Shown piece after piece: positions 61,786-64,000 of a DNA stretch of 64,000 nucleotides; position 1 is the first letter of the stretch; each line of letters starts with the position of its first letter. The notes beneath the pieces were generated by a model, which ran no database searches, was not told where the DNA came from, and worked only from the letters and a program-made list of their open reading frames with translations. A program made the position numbers and the translations under genes. The DNA is from Trochalopteron elliotii (Eukaryota; Chordata; Aves; Passeriformes; Leiothrichidae), in contig JANPWX010000108.1 in the NCBI GenBank assembly GCA_024734555.1, forward strand, positions 1,298,566 to 1,362,565. The letters run 5' to 3'.

Positions 61786-64000
61786 TTAACAAGAGTTTAG
61801 AGTATCACATGAAGAAAAAAAGAAATTAGGACTTTCAGATACCACTGAGATAAATGGCACTGAAGGCTGATACAACTGGCAAAAGAGAAGGAAAGGCGAG
61901 CAAGACAGTGTAATTTAATAAACACAGCTAGGATGACTGTACTTTATTTGTTATTGCTTTTTCTGTTTTTTCCATCCTTACATAGAGAGGGTTTTCTATT
62001 CTGCAGTGTAAATTACAGTGACTCCAGACTGAGATATGTGCTGGGGAGAGCTAAAAGAGTATGCAAAATCACATGGAAGTAGAAGAGCACTCTGTAGGGA
62101 GCACACATGAAATGATTGCCATCTGAGATCTGACAGGAAGGAGAAAGAAATGTTGCCAACTGCAGAACGGCATTGCTGGAGCTCTGACCAAGTCAACAGT
62201 TTAGGGACTGACTTCTTTCCTAAGTTACACCTAGGATTCTGTACTATAACATTTACCCAGAAGTTCTGGTTATGCACTTTAGCAAATTTCCCTAACATTT
62301 CAACCATTTTAGTTTCAGCCTTTCTTGTTATGAGTCCAGTTTCTACATTTGAGATATGAAAAAAAAACCCTGGATTTCATTTAATGGAATTGCAATGTGC
62401 ACTGCTGGGCTGTGTTCTACTGTGCTCTATGTTTGCAGCTCGGAGAGAATTAATTTTCCCTGGATTTAGTTTTCTAAAATTTTTCATCCTACTTTCCTTA
62501 TGGTATTTCACAGATTTTCCAGGAAAATAAAGTGTTTATAATTCTCAGGTTAGGGCTCAATTATAGTAGAAACAAATGTCATTTAGAAGAAGTCATAACT
62601 ACTTAAATATAAAAACCCAGTTATTTAGATTTCAGTAATAGAACGTACTTCCACAGGACAATTCAAATAATCTTAGAATAATTGGTATAATATATTTTCA
62701 GACAGGGAAAGAATTTACAGAACTTTATATTGTTATATGTAATGAATCTTAAAATTTAGGGTTATTTCAGAAACATTCAAGACTTGTAATATTTGTATGA
62801 GGAATGTGGCGTAACTAAGGTGTGTGTGTATGTACTGTTCTTTAGCTACAAAGTAAGGATGTTAAAACCTGGGCTTCTAAGTAAGGTAAGAGATTGTCAT
62901 GTCTGTTTTTCTTATTATGATTTAACCCTGCTAAACTAATCTATTTTGCCTAATCTTAATTCAAACAACAATTCAGAATAAAATGTCTTGTAGGAATAAA
63001 CAATGCTTATGTTGGAATGGTAACATGCAGTGAGAAACAGAGACATACATTTCACAATTTTGTACTTGCAATGACTTTTCTGCCTAAAGCTTTGACTCCG
63101 TGATGTTTGCTAAAAAAAGTTTTGCAATTGTAAAAGAACTTAAGAAAGGAAGAAAATCAAAATAATATTTTATGTAAAAACTCTAAAGATTAAAATCCAA
63201 AAATAATCCAGTCTTACAAACAAACAGAGATAGTTTTCAGTAAAATCCAATGCCATTTTTAGGGTTGTGTTTGAAACCCACATGAAGTATAGATCTTGAA
63301 AGTCCTTTGAAAAGAAACAAGAAAATACATTTGAATTTATTATTTGTTTCAAATATTGTGTAAACAATATAAACAAATATAAACAAACAAAGAGGACATT
63401 GAAGTGAAAACTAAAAGCCTTTCAGTAAAGGTTGAAGAAAAGATACTGAGTGGTTGTTCAGGAATATAATTAAGAGCCACAAAGTCCAATACTCATATTT
63501 CCCCATTTTAGACCATTGCTAACATCACCTACAATTCTGCAGTATTAATTACTGACCTCAGTTCAACAGGATTTTGATGCTTGCAACATTTGCTTTCCAT
63601 TTGGATAATGTCTTTGCCATTGTCCTCATGAAGCAAGAATTTTGACTATCCTAAAAAAAAAAGATGGTGTGCTGTGACCAGTCCAGGCTACACAGCTGAG
63701 TTACTGAGGGATTACTGAGTTACCCAGTTACCCAGTTACCCAGCCTGCTCATCAAAGTTTGGAATCTCCTGCCTGAGTATCAATAACAAGTAAACATTAA
63801 TACTGAAAAAAAAAAAAATTGCTGTTGTATACAACTAAGAAGAACTTCCAGCACACATTTACTGGAAGACAGAAATGATATACCTTTAGCAGGGCCTGCT
63901 GTGGTACAGTATGTCATATGAGGAGTTGAAAAGTTGTACCAAAACAGAGATTCTTTTTGTCCATCAGCATTGTGGATGGTTCTATCCCTGCTTCCTAGAT
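61786..64000. other. Non-coding unique DNA
   Basis: No gene is recognised. A 103-codon minus-strand frame at 61996-62307 has no known domain. Simple features are an octamer tandem at 63719-63743 and a 13-base A run at 63806-63818. Confidence 0.55.
63719..63743. repeat. (GTTACCCA)n, three copies
   Basis: Three exact GTTACCCA octamers plus one base, preceded by two diverged GAGTTACTGAGGGATTACTG-like copies from about 63698. It looks like a small, locally expanded tandem. Confidence 0.9.

Noticed and set aside
1..64000. tRNA, snRNA, rRNA, CRISPR or toxin genes
   Set aside because: No B-box-like GTTCRANNC in a cloverleaf context, no snRNA starts, and no regularly spaced repeat array were seen.

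Overview
The window looks like AT-rich, gene-poor DNA from a bird, either an intergenic desert or part of a very large intron. The main evidence is at least seven pieces of the avian CR1 LINE, recognised by its 3' end (degenerate ATTCTATGATTCTATG-type octamers next to a TTGGAAGGGAC / GTCCCTTCCAAC block) and by the GGTTGCTCAGAGCC and CCTCCCTTTCCCTGCTGGTCAC segments. One CR1 piece (61590-61785) resembles the CR1-J-like families common in passerines. A solitary LTR (41325-41884) matches an avian endogenous-retrovirus LTR family that I know from passerines and other neoavian birds. I cannot name the species.

Layout. 1-5414: unique AT-rich DNA with a small degenerate tandem duplication at 4780-4844. 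5415-5650: CR1 (-). 5651-13399: unique DNA with an (ATAA)n tract. 13262-13290 and 13400-13531: a trace of an ancient amniote repeat, then the 3' end of a CR1 (+). 13532-24750: unique DNA with (GT)n, (CAAA)n/poly-C and purine tracts. 24752-25665: the longest CR1 (-), with a decayed ORF2 C-terminal segment. 25666-41324: unique DNA with a 98-bp TA-rich tract, a second ancient repeat at 38758-38930 and a 28-bp perfect palindrome at 39254-39281. 41325-41884: solo LTR (-). 48367-48972 and 49102-49270: two CR1s in the same orientation, about 130 bp apart. 55785-56112: CR1 (+), followed by a 377-base assembly gap (56164-56540) and a (TCTCC)10 array. 61590-61785: CR1 (-). The remainder to 64000 is unique.

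I find no convincing protein-coding exon, tRNA, rRNA, snRNA, CRISPR or prokaryotic feature. No gap-free open reading frame exceeds 117 codons; the few longer ones (144-201 codons) are made mostly of assembly-gap Ns. The recognisable coding remnants are CR1-derived. Several blocks of balanced composition with clustered transcription-factor-like motifs may be conserved non-coding elements, but that needs cross-species alignment. I saw no evidence of a new biological system. The items most worth checking are the TAATTA palindrome, the candidate conserved blocks, the solo LTR and its promoter remnant, the ancient-repeat traces and the gap.
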